NCBI RefSeq assembly: GCF_010907035.1
Contig: NZ_QUMK01000041.1
Span: forward strand, 1-51,362
Reading direction: 5' to 3'
Source: Rhodopseudomonas sp. BR0M22
GTDB lineage: Bacteria; Pseudomonadota; Alphaproteobacteria; Rhizobiales; Xanthobacteraceae
Length of the DNA: 51,362 nucleotides
The notes below the pieces were generated by a model. It saw only the letters and a list, made by a program, of their open reading frames with translations, made no database searches and was not told the origin of the DNA. Shown one piece after another: positions 9,092 through 17,868 of this stretch (its first letter is position 1; the number at the start of each line of letters is the position of its first letter). Position numbers and translations under genes: made by a program.

Positions 9092-10070
9092 GCTGGGGCC
9101 GGTGCGCAGAGCCGACGAACGCGACATCATGGTCGACCTCGGGCACGAGCGCCCGCAGGTGCCGCCGAAGGCGCGCAACGCCTCGCCGATCGTGCCGCGG
9201 GCTTCGATCTCCGGCCGCGCGCTGGTCGCCGTGGTGGCGATCATGACGTTCCTGGCGTCGATGACCACCGGCGTGGTGATGTTGATCAGCGCCTCGGCGA
9301 CGGAGTGGCAGTCGGAGGTCTCCAGCGAGCTGACCGTCCAGGTGCGCTCGGTGCGCGGTCGCGACCTCGATCGTGACGCCGAACAGGTCGCCGAGGTGGT
9401 GCGCAGCCAGCCCGGGATGGTCGAGGTGCGGATCTTCACCAAGGAAGAATCCGCCAAGCTGCTGGAGCCGTGGCTTGGAACCGGCCTGTCGCTCGACGAC
9501 CTGCCGGTGCCGCGGGTGATCGTGGCGCGCACCGTCCCAGGCCGCGGTCTCGATTTGGCCGAACTGCGTCGCCGTGTCGCTGAAGCGGCGCCGAGCGCGA
9601 CGGTCGACGATCATCGCGCCTGGATCGAACGGATGCGGTCGATGACCGGTGCCACGGTGTTCGCGGGGCTCGGCGTGCTCGGCCTCGTGATCGTCGCCAC
9701 CATCATCTCGGTGTCGTTCGCCACCCGCGGCGCGATGGCGGCCAATCGGCCGATCGTCGAGGTGCTGCATTTCGTCGGCGCCAGCGATCGCTACATCGCC
9801 AATCGCTTCTTCCGCCACTTCCTTCTGCTCGGCCTGCAGGGCGGGCTGATCGGCGGCGGCGCCGCGATCTTCGTGTTCGGCTTTTCGGAATCGGTGGCGA
9901 CGTGGTTTTCCGGCACCCCGGTCGGCGACCAGTTCGCGGCGCTGCTCGGCACCTTCTCGCTGCGCCCGACCGGCTATCTGGCGCTCGCCGGCATGGCGGT
10001 TCTGATTGCCGGGATCACAGCTCTGGCCTCCCGCCGCACGCTGTTCAGCACGCTGAACTCGATCGAATGA
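9084..10070 (+). CDS. ftsX: Cell division protein FtsX
   Basis: The membrane partner of FtsE. The 328-aa product has a cytoplasmic N-terminus of about 45 residues, a first membrane span (ALVAVVAIMTFLASMTTG), a periplasmic loop of roughly 150 residues, and three further C-terminal spans, the usual FtsX topology. The loop would contact a hydrolase or its activator. The start overlaps the end of ftsE by 8 bp. Identity follows from topology and pairing with ftsE. Confidence 0.93.
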   Translation: MNRLGPVRRADERDIMVDLGHERPQVPPKARNASPIVPRASISGRALVAVVAIMTFLASMTTGVVMLISASATEWQSEVSSELTVQVRSVRGRDLDRDAEQVAEVVRSQPGMVEVRIFTKEESAKLLEPWLGTGLSLDDLPVPRVIVARTVPGRGLDLAELRRRVAEAAPSATVDDHRAWIERMRSMTGATVFAGLGVLGLVIVATIISVSFATRGAMAANRPIVEVLHFVGASDRYIANRFFRHFLLLGLQGGLIGGGAAIFVFGFSESVATWFSGTPVGDQFAALLGTFSLRPTGYLALAGMAVLIAGITALASRRTLFSTLNSIE

Positions 10071-10228
10071 GCCGCCAATGACCGCTGAGCTACCGCCGCA
10101 CCGCTGCGGTCGTTCGACCATCCGGCGGACTCCCTTTCGCCCGAAATCGCATTAGAGTCCGGGCATCTTTCGCGTGTCGCCAGCGGCGGCCGCGAAACGC
10201 TCGTTAAACGAGGCCTCTCGCACGTCCC

Positions 10229-10954
10229 ATGCCGTCGTCGTCCGATCTCAACCCGCTCTCTTCGCCGTCAGACCGTCCGGTTCGACGCGGCGGGCGGCTG
10301 CGCGCGACGATTGTGGCGGTGCTGGCGCTCGGCTTCGTCGCCGTGGCGGGCGGCTTCGTCGTGTTTCTGGCGCAATTGCACGGCGCCGAGCAGCAACCGC
10401 GCCACAACGCGGACGGCATCGTGGTGCTGACTGGCGGCTCGTCGCGGGTTTCGGATGCGGTGGAGCTGTTGGCCGCCGGCTATGGCAAGCGGCTGCTGAT
10501 CTCGGGCGTTCATCGCACCAATGGGGCCCGTGACATTTCCCGCTCGGTGCCCGAAAGCCGGGATTTGTTCAGTTGCTGCGTCGACCTCGACCGCTCCGCG
10601 GTCGATACCCGCAGCAACGCTTCCGAAACCCGGCGCTGGGTTCAGGAGCGCGGCTTCCGCTCGCTGATCGTGGTGACGTCGAATTATCATATGCCGCGTG
10701 CGATCGCCGAAATGTCGCACGCCATGCCGGACGTCGAATTGATTCCGTTCGCGGTGATCGGCGACAAGTGGCGCGACGAGCCGTGGTGGACCAGTGGCGG
10801 AACGCTGCGGCTGTTGCTATCGGAATACGCCAAATATCTCGCGGTCGAGCTGCGGGTGCGACTGTCGAAGTTCGGCATTGAGCTGATGCCCGAACCGGCC
10901 GAACAGGCCGAACCGACCGGCGCCCGCAAGTCAGCGACAGCCGCCGTCAACTGA
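10229..10954 (+). CDS. YdcF/SanA/ElyC (DUF218) family protein
   Basis: A 241-aa protein with one N-terminal membrane anchor (TIVAVLALGFVAVAGGFVVF) and a DUF218 domain. Family motifs are seen in ADGIVVLTGGSSR, the A-E-L-L-A-A-G-Y-G-K-R region, the NASETRRW segment and VVTSNYHMPRA. Members such as SanA and ElyC influence envelope integrity and lipid-carrier use in E. coli, but no precise reaction can be assigned. It lies between ftsX and a plsC-like gene, 13 bp before the latter, so those two are probably co-transcribed. Confidence 0.85.
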   Translation: MPSSSDLNPLSSPSDRPVRRGGRLRATIVAVLALGFVAVAGGFVVFLAQLHGAEQQPRHNADGIVVLTGGSSRVSDAVELLAAGYGKRLLISGVHRTNGARDISRSVPESRDLFSCCVDLDRSAVDTRSNASETRRWVQERGFRSLIVVTSNYHMPRAIAEMSHAMPDVELIPFAVIGDKWRDEPWWTSGGTLRLLLSEYAKYLAVELRVRLSKFGIELMPEPAEQAEPTGARKSATAAVN

Positions 10955-10967
10955 TCGGACCGTTCCG

Positions 10968-11777
10968 ATGTTCGTGATCTTTCTGCGCTCGCTGATTTTC
11001 AACGTGTTGTTTTACCTGTTGCTGGTCGGCTGGCTGATCGTGGCGATCCCGACCTTCCTGCTGCCGCGCCGGGCGCTGATCAAGGTCGCCAAGATGTGGG
11101 GCCAGAGCAGCATCTGGCTGATGCGCCTGGTGTGCGGCACACGGGTCGAATTTCGCGGGTTGGAGAAGATTCCGCCGGGGCCGCTGATCGTCGCGCCGAA
11201 GCATCAGTCGATGTGGGAGACCTTCGCGCTGCTGCAGTTCTTCGATGCGCCGCTGTACATCCTCAAGCGCGAACTGACCTGGATTCCGGTGTTCGGCTGG
11301 CTGCTGGTCAAGGCCGACATGATCGCGATCAATCGCCGCAAAGGCGGCCGGATCCTGATGGAAATGGCCAAGAGCGCCAGCCGAGAGGTCAATCGCGGCC
11401 GTCAGTTGATCATCTTTCCGGAAGGCACCCGAACCCCGGTCGACGCGCCGCCGCACTACAAGGCCGGCGTCGCTCAGATCTACGCCGATTGCGATGTGCC
11501 GTGCCTGCCGGTCGCGCTGAATTCCGGGCTGTTCTGGCCGCGCCGGCAGTTCATGCGTTATCCCGGTACGATCGTGGTCGAGTTCCTCGATCCGCTGCCG
11601 GCCGGCTTGGAGCGGCGGGAATTCCTCACCCGCGTCAGTGCCGCGATCGAGACCGCGAGCAACCGGCTGATCGCGGAGGCGCGCAAGGAGCAGGCGGAGC
11701 TGTTCGGCCGGGTGCCGAGCGTCACGTCGCATCAGGCGAAGCAGGCGCCGAAGCCCGAACGCGGCCAGGCCGGCTGA
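10968..11777 (+). CDS. plsC: 1-acyl-sn-glycerol-3-phosphate acyltransferase family protein
   Basis: Predicted to acylate lysophosphatidic acid in phospholipid synthesis at the inner membrane. The 269-aa protein has an N-terminal hydrophobic span (FNVLFYLLLVGWLIVAIPTF) and the acyltransferase motif FPEGTR, followed by PHYKAGVAQ and a proline-rich downstream motif. The usual catalytic HxxxxD reads KHQSMWE, that is, His with Glu in place of Asp. I think this substitution occurs in related alphaproteobacterial proteins, but that was not checked. Substrate is therefore less certain than fold. Confidence 0.85.
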   Translation: MFVIFLRSLIFNVLFYLLLVGWLIVAIPTFLLPRRALIKVAKMWGQSSIWLMRLVCGTRVEFRGLEKIPPGPLIVAPKHQSMWETFALLQFFDAPLYILKRELTWIPVFGWLLVKADMIAINRRKGGRILMEMAKSASREVNRGRQLIIFPEGTRTPVDAPPHYKAGVAQIYADCDVPCLPVALNSGLFWPRRQFMRYPGTIVVEFLDPLPAGLERREFLTRVSAAIETASNRLIAEARKEQAELFGRVPSVTSHQAKQAPKPERGQAG

Positions 11778-11795
11778 TCGCGCGCCGATTCGGCG

Positions 11796-12374
11796 TCAGC
11801 GCGGCGTCGGTGCGTCGTCGCGCAGCGCTTCGGCGAGCTGGTGCAGCGGCACGTCGCGGCAGCCCTGGGTTTCCAGCGCCTTCACGGTGGCGACCACATA
11901 ATCGCGGTTCGGCCCGGAGCGGCCATGTCCCTGGCGGACGTGGCGGAGCTGTTCGGCAGGCGTCAGCCGCCCGGCATATTGCGCATGACCGCGATCGACC
12001 ACGTAGGCCAGCGCGCTGACACGGCGGCGGGCATGGTCCTCGAGCCAGACCGAGCGCTTCACCTCGCGATACACGCTGGTCACCTGCTCGCGCTCGCGCA
12101 GGTAGGCGACCGTCGCCATTCGCTGCGCGTCAGCGACCCGGAACGCGATGCCGCGGCAGGCGCCACCGCGATCGAGCCCGAGGACCAGGCCGGGCTGCTC
12201 CGGCGTGCCGCGATGGACGAACGAATACACGCACAGCGCCCGGTGCTCGCCGATCAGCCGTGCCGGCACCCGCTCGACGAAGTCGAAGCCGGGATTCCAC
12301 ATCAGCGAGCCATAGCCGAACACCCAGAGGTCGCCGTCGGACAGCTCGGATTCGGTGAGGGTTTTGGCGGACAT
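11796..12374 (-). CDS. ChaC-like gamma-glutamylcyclotransferase
   Basis: A 192-aa protein starting at MSAKTLTESELS. It has the glycine-rich substrate loop VFGYGSLMW, then a short beta segment with HRGTPEQPGL, and the catalytic Glu in the YLREREQ segment. ChaC-type enzymes cleave the gamma-glutamyl group of glutathione as 5-oxoproline, releasing Cys-Gly. The start at 12374 is chosen because an upstream extension to 12551 would be antisense to the start of the next gene and is not family-like. It is convergent with plsC and divergent from the DUF2125 gene. Confidence 0.88.
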   Translation of the reverse strand: MSAKTLTESELSDGDLWVFGYGSLMWNPGFDFVERVPARLIGEHRALCVYSFVHRGTPEQPGLVLGLDRGGACRGIAFRVADAQRMATVAYLREREQVTSVYREVKRSVWLEDHARRRVSALAYVVDRGHAQYAGRLTPAEQLRHVRQGHGRSGPNRDYVVATVKALETQGCRDVPLHQLAEALRDDAPTPR

Positions 12375-12535
12375 GCGTGCAGGCGGGGCTATCGTGCAAA
12401 TGACAAAATCAGTCCTTACCCCATCGGGCCGTGAAGCGTGAGCGGTTTGCCGCGCGGGCCAGCCGCGTTCGCGGCATGGCGTGCGGCAGCCGGTCGCGGA
12501 TTCCCTTTTCGGGCTTCTCCCCTTAAGTAGGCGCG

Positions 12536-13729
12536 ATGGCAGATTTCCCAATTTCCCCCCGCCGCCCGTTGTGGCCCGTGCTGTTGCTCCCCGGCGTGGT
12601 GGTGCTGGCGGCGCTCGCCTGGAGCGCGTTCTGGTTGTTTTCCGCGAGTCAGGTCGATCGCATCGTCGATGAATGGCGGGCCCGCGAAGCCAAGGCCGGC
12701 CGCAGCTATGATTGCGGCCAGCGCTCGGTTGCGGGCTTTCCGTTCCGGCTGGAAGTTCGCTGCGAGAACGCCAGCGTCGCGCTGACCTCGCAGACCGCCG
12801 AGCAGGTCGCCAGCCAAACCCCGATGACGGCGAAGCTCGGTGAAATCCTGGTGGTGGCTTCGCTGTATCAGCCGAGCCTTCTGATCGCCGAGTTCAAGGG
12901 ACCTGCGACCTTTGCGGATCGCGGTCAGCCGGTGTCGATGGAGCTGAACTGGAAGACCGCCGGCAGCAGCGTCGCCGGACTGCCGGCCGCGCCGGAGCGC
13001 GTCGCCCTGGTGTTCGACGAGCCGGTGCTCGACGGATTGAGCGGCGCGACCCGTGTGCCGCTCGCCCGCGCCCGGCACGCCGAGCTGCACGGCCGGCAGC
13101 GCGGGGCTTCCGGCACCGAGCCTCGCCAGCTCGAGGTCGATCTCAGCCTCGACGGCACCTCGGTGCAGAACCTGCATCCGCTGCTCGCCGATCCGCTCGA
13201 CGCCCACCTTCGTCTCTTGATCAGCGGCCTGAAGGACTTCAGGCCGAAGCCGTGGCCGCAGCGCTTCCGTGAGCTGCAGGCCGCCGGAGGCCGCATCCAG
13301 TTCGAACAGGCGCGGATCCAGCAGGGCGACATGGTGGCGGTCGCCACCGGCTCGCTCGGGCTGACCCCGCAGGGCTATGTCGACGGCGAATTGCAGATGG
13401 TGGCCACCGGGCTCGATAAGGTGATCCCCAAGCTCGGCATCGACAAGATGCTGGAGCAGGGCGTGTCGCAATCGACGCTCGACCGGCTGGCGCCCGGCGT
13501 TCGCGCCAACGACGTCAACAACGTGCTCGGCGCGCTCGACCGCGCCATTCCGGGCCTCGGCCAGGTGGTGCGCAAGAACGCCAACGTCGCGGCCGTCGCC
13601 GGCATCGACGCGCTCGGCCAGGAAACCACGCTGGAAGGCCGCCCCGCCCGCGCCTTCCCGCTGCGCTTCGTCGAAGGCGCCGTGATGCTCGGCCCGCTGA
13701 AGGTAGGGCAGACCAAGCCGTTGTTCTGA
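12536..13729 (+). CDS. DUF2125 domain protein, membrane-anchored
   Basis: A 397-aa protein with an N-terminal hydrophobic anchor (VLLLPGVVVLAALAWSAFWLF) and a large periplasmic-type region. The CGQRSVAGFPFRLEVRC-like segment near residues 60-77 is the recognisable start of DUF2125, a family common in Rhizobiales and without a known function. It resembles in outline the AsmA-like beta-rich proteins, but that comparison is weak. It is divergent from the ChaC-like gene, with the start 161 bp away. Confidence 0.82.
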   Translation: MADFPISPRRPLWPVLLLPGVVVLAALAWSAFWLFSASQVDRIVDEWRAREAKAGRSYDCGQRSVAGFPFRLEVRCENASVALTSQTAEQVASQTPMTAKLGEILVVASLYQPSLLIAEFKGPATFADRGQPVSMELNWKTAGSSVAGLPAAPERVALVFDEPVLDGLSGATRVPLARARHAELHGRQRGASGTEPRQLEVDLSLDGTSVQNLHPLLADPLDAHLRLLISGLKDFRPKPWPQRFRELQAAGGRIQFEQARIQQGDMVAVATGSLGLTPQGYVDGELQMVATGLDKVIPKLGIDKMLEQGVSQSTLDRLAPGVRANDVNNVLGALDRAIPGLGQVVRKNANVAAVAGIDALGQETTLEGRPARAFPLRFVEGAVMLGPLKVGQTKPLF

Positions 13730-13755
13730 GGCGATGGGACTCCACATCGCTAAGC

Positions 13756-13858
13756 GTCATGGCCGGGCGCGACCCGGCCACCCATCGTCTTTGCAACGAC
13801 TGATTGAAGACGCACGCGGCGCGTGATGCACGCGCGCGTCAAGCCCGCGCATGACGGC
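13756..13858. repeat. Palindromic repeat, family D
   Basis: Starts CATGGCCGGGCGCGACCCGGCCA and ends GCGCGTCAAGCCCGCGCATGACG, two hairpin arms with an A/T-richer centre. A related copy is at 26687-26771. It lies between the convergent DUF2125 and ABC-F genes, 27 bp after the first stop. Confidence 0.7.
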
Positions 13859-13875
13859 GTTGTTGGGGCGACTGC

Positions 13876-15495
13876 TTAATGCAGCCCCGGCGCTTCATGG
13901 CCGGTGCGGGCGACGTATTCGGTGTAGCCGCCGCCGTATTTGTGGACGCCCTCCGGCGTCAGCTCCAGCACGCGGTTCGACAGCGCGGCCAGGAAGTGGC
14001 GGTCGTGCGAGACGAACAGCATGGTGCCTTCGAAGTCGGCCAGCGCCTTGATCAGCATTTCCTTGGTGGCGATGTCGAGATGGTTGGTCGGCTCGTCCAG
14101 CACCAGGAAGTTCGGCGGATCGTACAGCATCTTGGCCATCACCAGCCGGGCCTTCTCGCCGCCGGACAGCACGCGGCAGCGCTTCTCGACGTCGTCGCCG
14201 GAGAACCCGAAGCAGCCGGCGAGCGCGCGCAATGAACCCTGGCCGGCCTGCGGAAACCACTCTTCCAGCGACTGAAACACGGTGAGTTCGCCGTCGATCA
14301 GATCCATCGCGTGCTGGGCGAAGTAGCCCATCTTGACGCTGCCGCCGATCGTGACGCTGCCGTCGTCGGGCGCGGTGGCGCCGGCGACCAGCTTGAGCAG
14401 CGTCGATTTGCCGGCGCCGTTGATCCCCATCACGCACCAGCGCTCGCGGCGGCGGATCGCGAAATCCAGATCCTCGTAGATCACGTGATTGCCGTAGGCC
14501 TTGCGGACATGGCTGAGGCTGGCGACGTCTTCGCCCGAGCGCGGCGCCGGCAGGAAGTCGAACGCGATGATCTGGCGGCGGCGCGGCGGCTCGACCTTCT
14601 CGATCTTCTCCAGCTTCTTGACCCGGCTCTGCACCTGGGCGGCGTGCGAGGCGCGCGCCTTGAAGCGCTCGATGAACGCCACTTCCTTGGCGAGCATCGC
14701 CTGCTGGCGCTCGAACTGCGCCTGCTGCTGCTTGTCGGCGAGCGCGCGCTGGCCCTCGTAGAATTCGTAGTCGCCGGTGTAGCTGGTCAGCGTGCCGGCA
14801 TCGATCTCGACGATCTTGTTGACGATGCGGTTCATGAAGGCGCGGTCGTGCGAGGTCATCAGGAGCGCGCCCTCGAAGCCCTTGAGGAACTGCTCGAGCC
14901 AGATCAGGCTTTCGATGTCGAGATGGTTCGACGGTTCGTCGAGCAGCATCACGTCCGGCCGCATCAACAGAATGCGGGCGAGCGCCACGCGCATCTTCCA
15001 GCCGCCCGACAGATTGCCGACGTCGCCGTCCATCATCTCCTGGCTGAACGACAGGCCGGCCAGCACCTCGCGGGCGCGGCCTTCGAGCGCGTAGCCGTCG
15101 AGCTCCTCGAAGCGGTGCTGTACCTCGCCGTAGCGTTCGAGGATCTGTTCCATCTCGTCGGCGCGGTCCGGATCGGCCAGCGCGTGCTCCAGCTCCTTCA
15201 GCTCGGCCGCGACCTCGCTGACCGGGCCGGCGCCCTCCATGGTCTCGGCGACCGCGCTGCGGCCGCTCATCTCGCCGACGTCCTGGCTGAAATAGCCGAT
15301 GGTCAGGCCGCGATCGACCGACACCTGACCTTCGTCCGGCTGTTCCTGGCCGGTGATCATCCGGAACAGCGTGGTCTTGCCGGAGCCGTTCGGCCCGACC
15401 AGCCCGATCTTCTCGCCCCGCAGCAGCGTTGCGGAGGCTTCGATGTAGAGGATCTGGTGGCCGTTCTGCTTGGAGATGTTGTCGAGACGGATCAT
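13876..15495 (-). CDS. ABC-F family ATPase (YbiT/Ettl-type)
   Basis: A soluble protein of 539 aa with two ABC domains and no membrane spans, as for ribosome-associated ABC-F translation factors. Domain 1 has Walker A GPNGSGKT, signature LSGGWKMR and Walker B MLLDEPSNHLD. Domain 2 has Walker A GINGAGKS, signature LSGGEKAR and Walker B LVLDEPTNHLD. Between them lies a basic, Gln-rich helical linker (around residues 240-310) corresponding to the P-site tRNA interaction motif. Members act at the E site of the ribosome. YbiT-type is a best guess; the exact subfamily is not settled by sequence reading alone. Confidence 0.9.
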   Translation of the reverse strand: MIRLDNISKQNGHQILYIEASATLLRGEKIGLVGPNGSGKTTLFRMITGQEQPDEGQVSVDRGLTIGYFSQDVGEMSGRSAVAETMEGAGPVSEVAAELKELEHALADPDRADEMEQILERYGEVQHRFEELDGYALEGRAREVLAGLSFSQEMMDGDVGNLSGGWKMRVALARILLMRPDVMLLDEPSNHLDIESLIWLEQFLKGFEGALLMTSHDRAFMNRIVNKIVEIDAGTLTSYTGDYEFYEGQRALADKQQQAQFERQQAMLAKEVAFIERFKARASHAAQVQSRVKKLEKIEKVEPPRRRQIIAFDFLPAPRSGEDVASLSHVRKAYGNHVIYEDLDFAIRRRERWCVMGINGAGKSTLLKLVAGATAPDDGSVTIGGSVKMGYFAQHAMDLIDGELTVFQSLEEWFPQAGQGSLRALAGCFGFSGDDVEKRCRVLSGGEKARLVMAKMLYDPPNFLVLDEPTNHLDIATKEMLIKALADFEGTMLFVSHDRHFLAALSNRVLELTPEGVHKYGGGYTEYVARTGHEAPGLH

Positions 15496-15574
15496 GGGCT
15501 CACGCGGGGGGAGAAATGCTGCGGCGCGTTTAGCCGATATGGCCGAGCGATGCCAGTTCGACGGCCCAACGCGG

Positions 15575-15696
15575 CGTCATTCCGGGGCGCGAGCGCAGCT
15601 CGCGAGCCCGGAATCCCGAGGAGTTCTGCGACTCCGTCTTTTCCAAAACTGCGAGATTCCGGGTTCGCTTGCTAGCGCAAGCGCCCCGGAATGACG
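15575..15696. repeat. Two-armed palindromic repeat, family B
   Basis: Left arm starts CGTCATTCCGGGGCGC and ends AGCCCGGAATC. The right arm runs GATTCCGGGTTCGC to GCGCCCCGGAATGACG, so the whole 122 bp is an inverted repeat with each arm itself a hairpin. The centre is A/T-richer. It lies between the end of the arginase gene and the start of the ABC-F gene. The layout is like a BIME or MITE-type element. Confidence 0.88.
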
Positions 15697-15713
15697 AGCG
15701 CGGGGGAGGGCAC

Positions 15714-16697
15714 TCACCCCTCCGGCAGCACGGCGTTGGTCGGGGTCACCCGGTCGGTGATCTGCATGCCGAACAGGCTGCCAATGAGTTCGACCGCGAC
15801 GCGGGCGGTGCGGCCGCGTTCGTCGAGGAAGGGGTTGAGTTCGACGATGTCGACCGAGCGGACGAGGCCGGAGTCGTGCAGCAGCTCCATCACCAGGTGC
15901 GCCTCGCGATAGGTGGCGCCGCCCGGCACGGTGGTGCCGACGCCGGGCGCCACCGCGGGATCGAGCACGTCGACGTCGAACGACAGATGTAGCACCCCGC
16001 CGGCTTTGCTGACGCGGTCGATAACGCGGCGGATCAGCACGCCGACGCCGAATTCGTCGATTCCCCGCATGTCGACCACCGGGATCGCGCGTTGGCGCAC
16101 CAGCTCTTTCTCGAGCGGATCGATCGAGCGGATGCCGAACAGGTCGAGCCGGCTCGGCGGAACAGAGACCCGCGGCTCGTCGCCGAGCAGATGATCGAGT
16201 CCCGGCTCGCCGCACAGGAACGCCGCCGACATGCCGTGCATGTTGGCGGTCAGCGTCGTCGCCGGCGTGTTGTAGTCGGCATGGGCATCGAACCACAGCA
16301 CGAACAGCGGCTTGCTTTGTTCTTGCCAGTAGCGCGCCACGCCGTTGACCGAGCCCATCGACAGGCTGTGATCGCCGCCCATGAACAGCGGCACCGCGCC
16401 CGATCTCGCCAGCTCATAGGCGCGCGCCGAGATCGCCCCGACCCAGCTCTTCACCTCGGTGTAGTAATTCGCGTTGGCCGGCGCCGGATCGTTGCCGCCA
16501 TCGAATGCAGGCCGCGTCATGTCGCCGAGATCCTCGACCGCAAAGCCGAGCTGATCGAGCACGCGGCCGATACCCGCGGTGCGCAGCGCGGCGGGTCCCA
16601 TCAGCGTGCCGCGCAGGCCGGCGCCGATCTCGATCGGCACGCCGAGCAGCGCGACGCGCCGTGCGGACTCGCTGTGAGCGGCTTCGGTCTGCGACAT
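15714..16697 (-). CDS. rocF: Arginase
   Basis: Hydrolyses L-arginine to ornithine and urea in the cytoplasm. The 327-aa protein carries all the binuclear manganese ligands of the ureohydrolase family: His110 in GGDHSLSMG, Asp137, His139 and Asp141 in DAHADYNT, and Asp241 and Asp243 in SFDVDVLDP. A C-terminal VELNP segment is also present. Length is typical of arginase rather than agmatinase, and the GLRG-MGPAALR segment near residue 28 supports arginase. It is on the same strand as the thioesterase gene 53 bp upstream. Confidence 0.93.
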   Translation of the reverse strand: MSQTEAAHSESARRVALLGVPIEIGAGLRGTLMGPAALRTAGIGRVLDQLGFAVEDLGDMTRPAFDGGNDPAPANANYYTEVKSWVGAISARAYELARSGAVPLFMGGDHSLSMGSVNGVARYWQEQSKPLFVLWFDAHADYNTPATTLTANMHGMSAAFLCGEPGLDHLLGDEPRVSVPPSRLDLFGIRSIDPLEKELVRQRAIPVVDMRGIDEFGVGVLIRRVIDRVSKAGGVLHLSFDVDVLDPAVAPGVGTTVPGGATYREAHLVMELLHDSGLVRSVDIVELNPFLDERGRTARVAVELIGSLFGMQITDRVTPTNAVLPEG

Positions 16698-16750
16698 GGC
16701 GGTGACGCCCCTTCAAACGCGCGCGACGCGCGCCGGAGCGCTGCGCCAAC

Positions 16751-17584
16751 TCAGGCCTTGAAATAGGTGATCTGATGCGTCGTCGCCAGCAGCCGCCCGC
16801 TCGGCGACCACAATTCGCCGGTCTGGTCGGAGAAGCTCTTGTGAAACACGTTGGCGTCGGCGACACCGAGCACCGCGGTGATCGGCTCGGCGGCGAGATC
16901 GGCGGCGTCGACGTGGAAATAGGTCGTCATCGACACCGTGCCGATCGGCAATAATTCGCCGCGGACGTGGAAGATCCGCGCGAAGAACGCATCCGCGATC
17001 GCCGACAACGACAACAAATCGAGCGTGCGCGGCACGGCGTGGCCGATCCACGCTTTGGTGTGTGGGCTCGCCGGCTCCGGCAGCGGCCCGCCGCCGAAGT
17101 TCGGCTCGTTCTCGACGAAGCGAAACTCGAACTGACGGATCCATGACGCCGCCACGCCGCCGCGCACATACACCGGGGCTTCGTCATAGGCCGCAGTCTT
17201 CGGCATCTCGGCCGGGCGGTGCGTCCAGGTCTCGCGACGCTGCGCAAACACCGCGGTGGCGAATACTTCGACGCCGGCGTCGCCTTGGCTGAGTTCGATG
17301 CCCCAATGCTGGGTCGAGCGCGTCGCCTTGATCAGCCGCGGCGTCAGCTCGAAGCTGCCGGCGCTGATCGGCGCGCAGAAGTTGACTGTGAAAGCCAGCG
17401 GATCGCCGGCGCGCTCCGGCTGCTGCATCAGGGTGCGCAGCAGCGTCGCCGCGGTGGCTCCGCCGAATTGACCGACGAAGGCATGGTAATCGTCGCTGGT
17501 CGCGCCCTGCCAGCGTCCGTCATCGAAGTCCACGCGCGTCGCGGCGTCGAACGGATGCGGCGTGTGCTCGACCTTGGCGTCCAT
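16751..17584 (-). CDS. TesB-like acyl-CoA thioesterase family protein
   Basis: A 277-aa protein with a double hot-dog layout. The first half has a hot-dog helix segment (GGATAATLLRTLMQQ) and the strand pattern PLAFTVNFCAPISAG; the second half has the conserved DLLSLSAIADAFFAR and SMTTYFHVDAADLA segments. It should hydrolyse acyl-CoA thioesters of unknown chain length. The ATG at 17584 is chosen because a GGGAAG lies upstream; a reading frame open to 17971 runs through the family B repeat and is not credible. The gene follows glgP and its repeat and precedes arginase. Confidence 0.85.
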   Translation of the reverse strand: MDAKVEHTPHPFDAATRVDFDDGRWQGATSDDYHAFVGQFGGATAATLLRTLMQQPERAGDPLAFTVNFCAPISAGSFELTPRLIKATRSTQHWGIELSQGDAGVEVFATAVFAQRRETWTHRPAEMPKTAAYDEAPVYVRGGVAASWIRQFEFRFVENEPNFGGGPLPEPASPHTKAWIGHAVPRTLDLLSLSAIADAFFARIFHVRGELLPIGTVSMTTYFHVDAADLAAEPITAVLGVADANVFHKSFSDQTGELWSPSGRLLATTHQITYFKA

Positions 17585-17712
17585 GGTGCGCTTCCCGTGT
17601 TGTTGCTCTTGTTGTGGCGCCGCAAGCTTGCACTGCGGCGAGGCCATGCGCAATGGCTGTCGGCCATCATGTGATGGGGCAGGGCTGCGGCGGCGCGCGG
17701 GCCACAGGCGCA

Positions 17713-17830
17713 CGTCATTCCGGGGCGTGCGTGAAACGCGCGAACCCGGAATCTCGCAGGTGTTGGAAAACAGTGCCCTGAATCTCGGGATTCCGGGTTC
17801 GCTCGCTGGCGCGAGCGCCCCGGAATGACG
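17713..17830. repeat. Two-armed palindromic repeat, family B
   Basis: 118 bp, beginning CGTCATTCCGGGGCG and ending GCGCCCCGGAATGACG, with inner arms ACCCGGAATC and GATTCCGGGT. It lies 38 bp beyond the glgP stop and 129 bp before the thioesterase start. Apart from this element, the 284-bp gap 17585-17868 holds nothing I can identify. Confidence 0.88.
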
Positions 17831-17868
17831 GGCTCGGGGCGGAGTGTGCGCGCTCCGCAGTGTGTCGG

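Noticed and set aside
16713-16735. GC-rich hairpin between thioesterase and arginase as a terminator
   Set aside because: The CGCGCG-type stem is expected by composition, has no T-run and lies between genes on the same strand.
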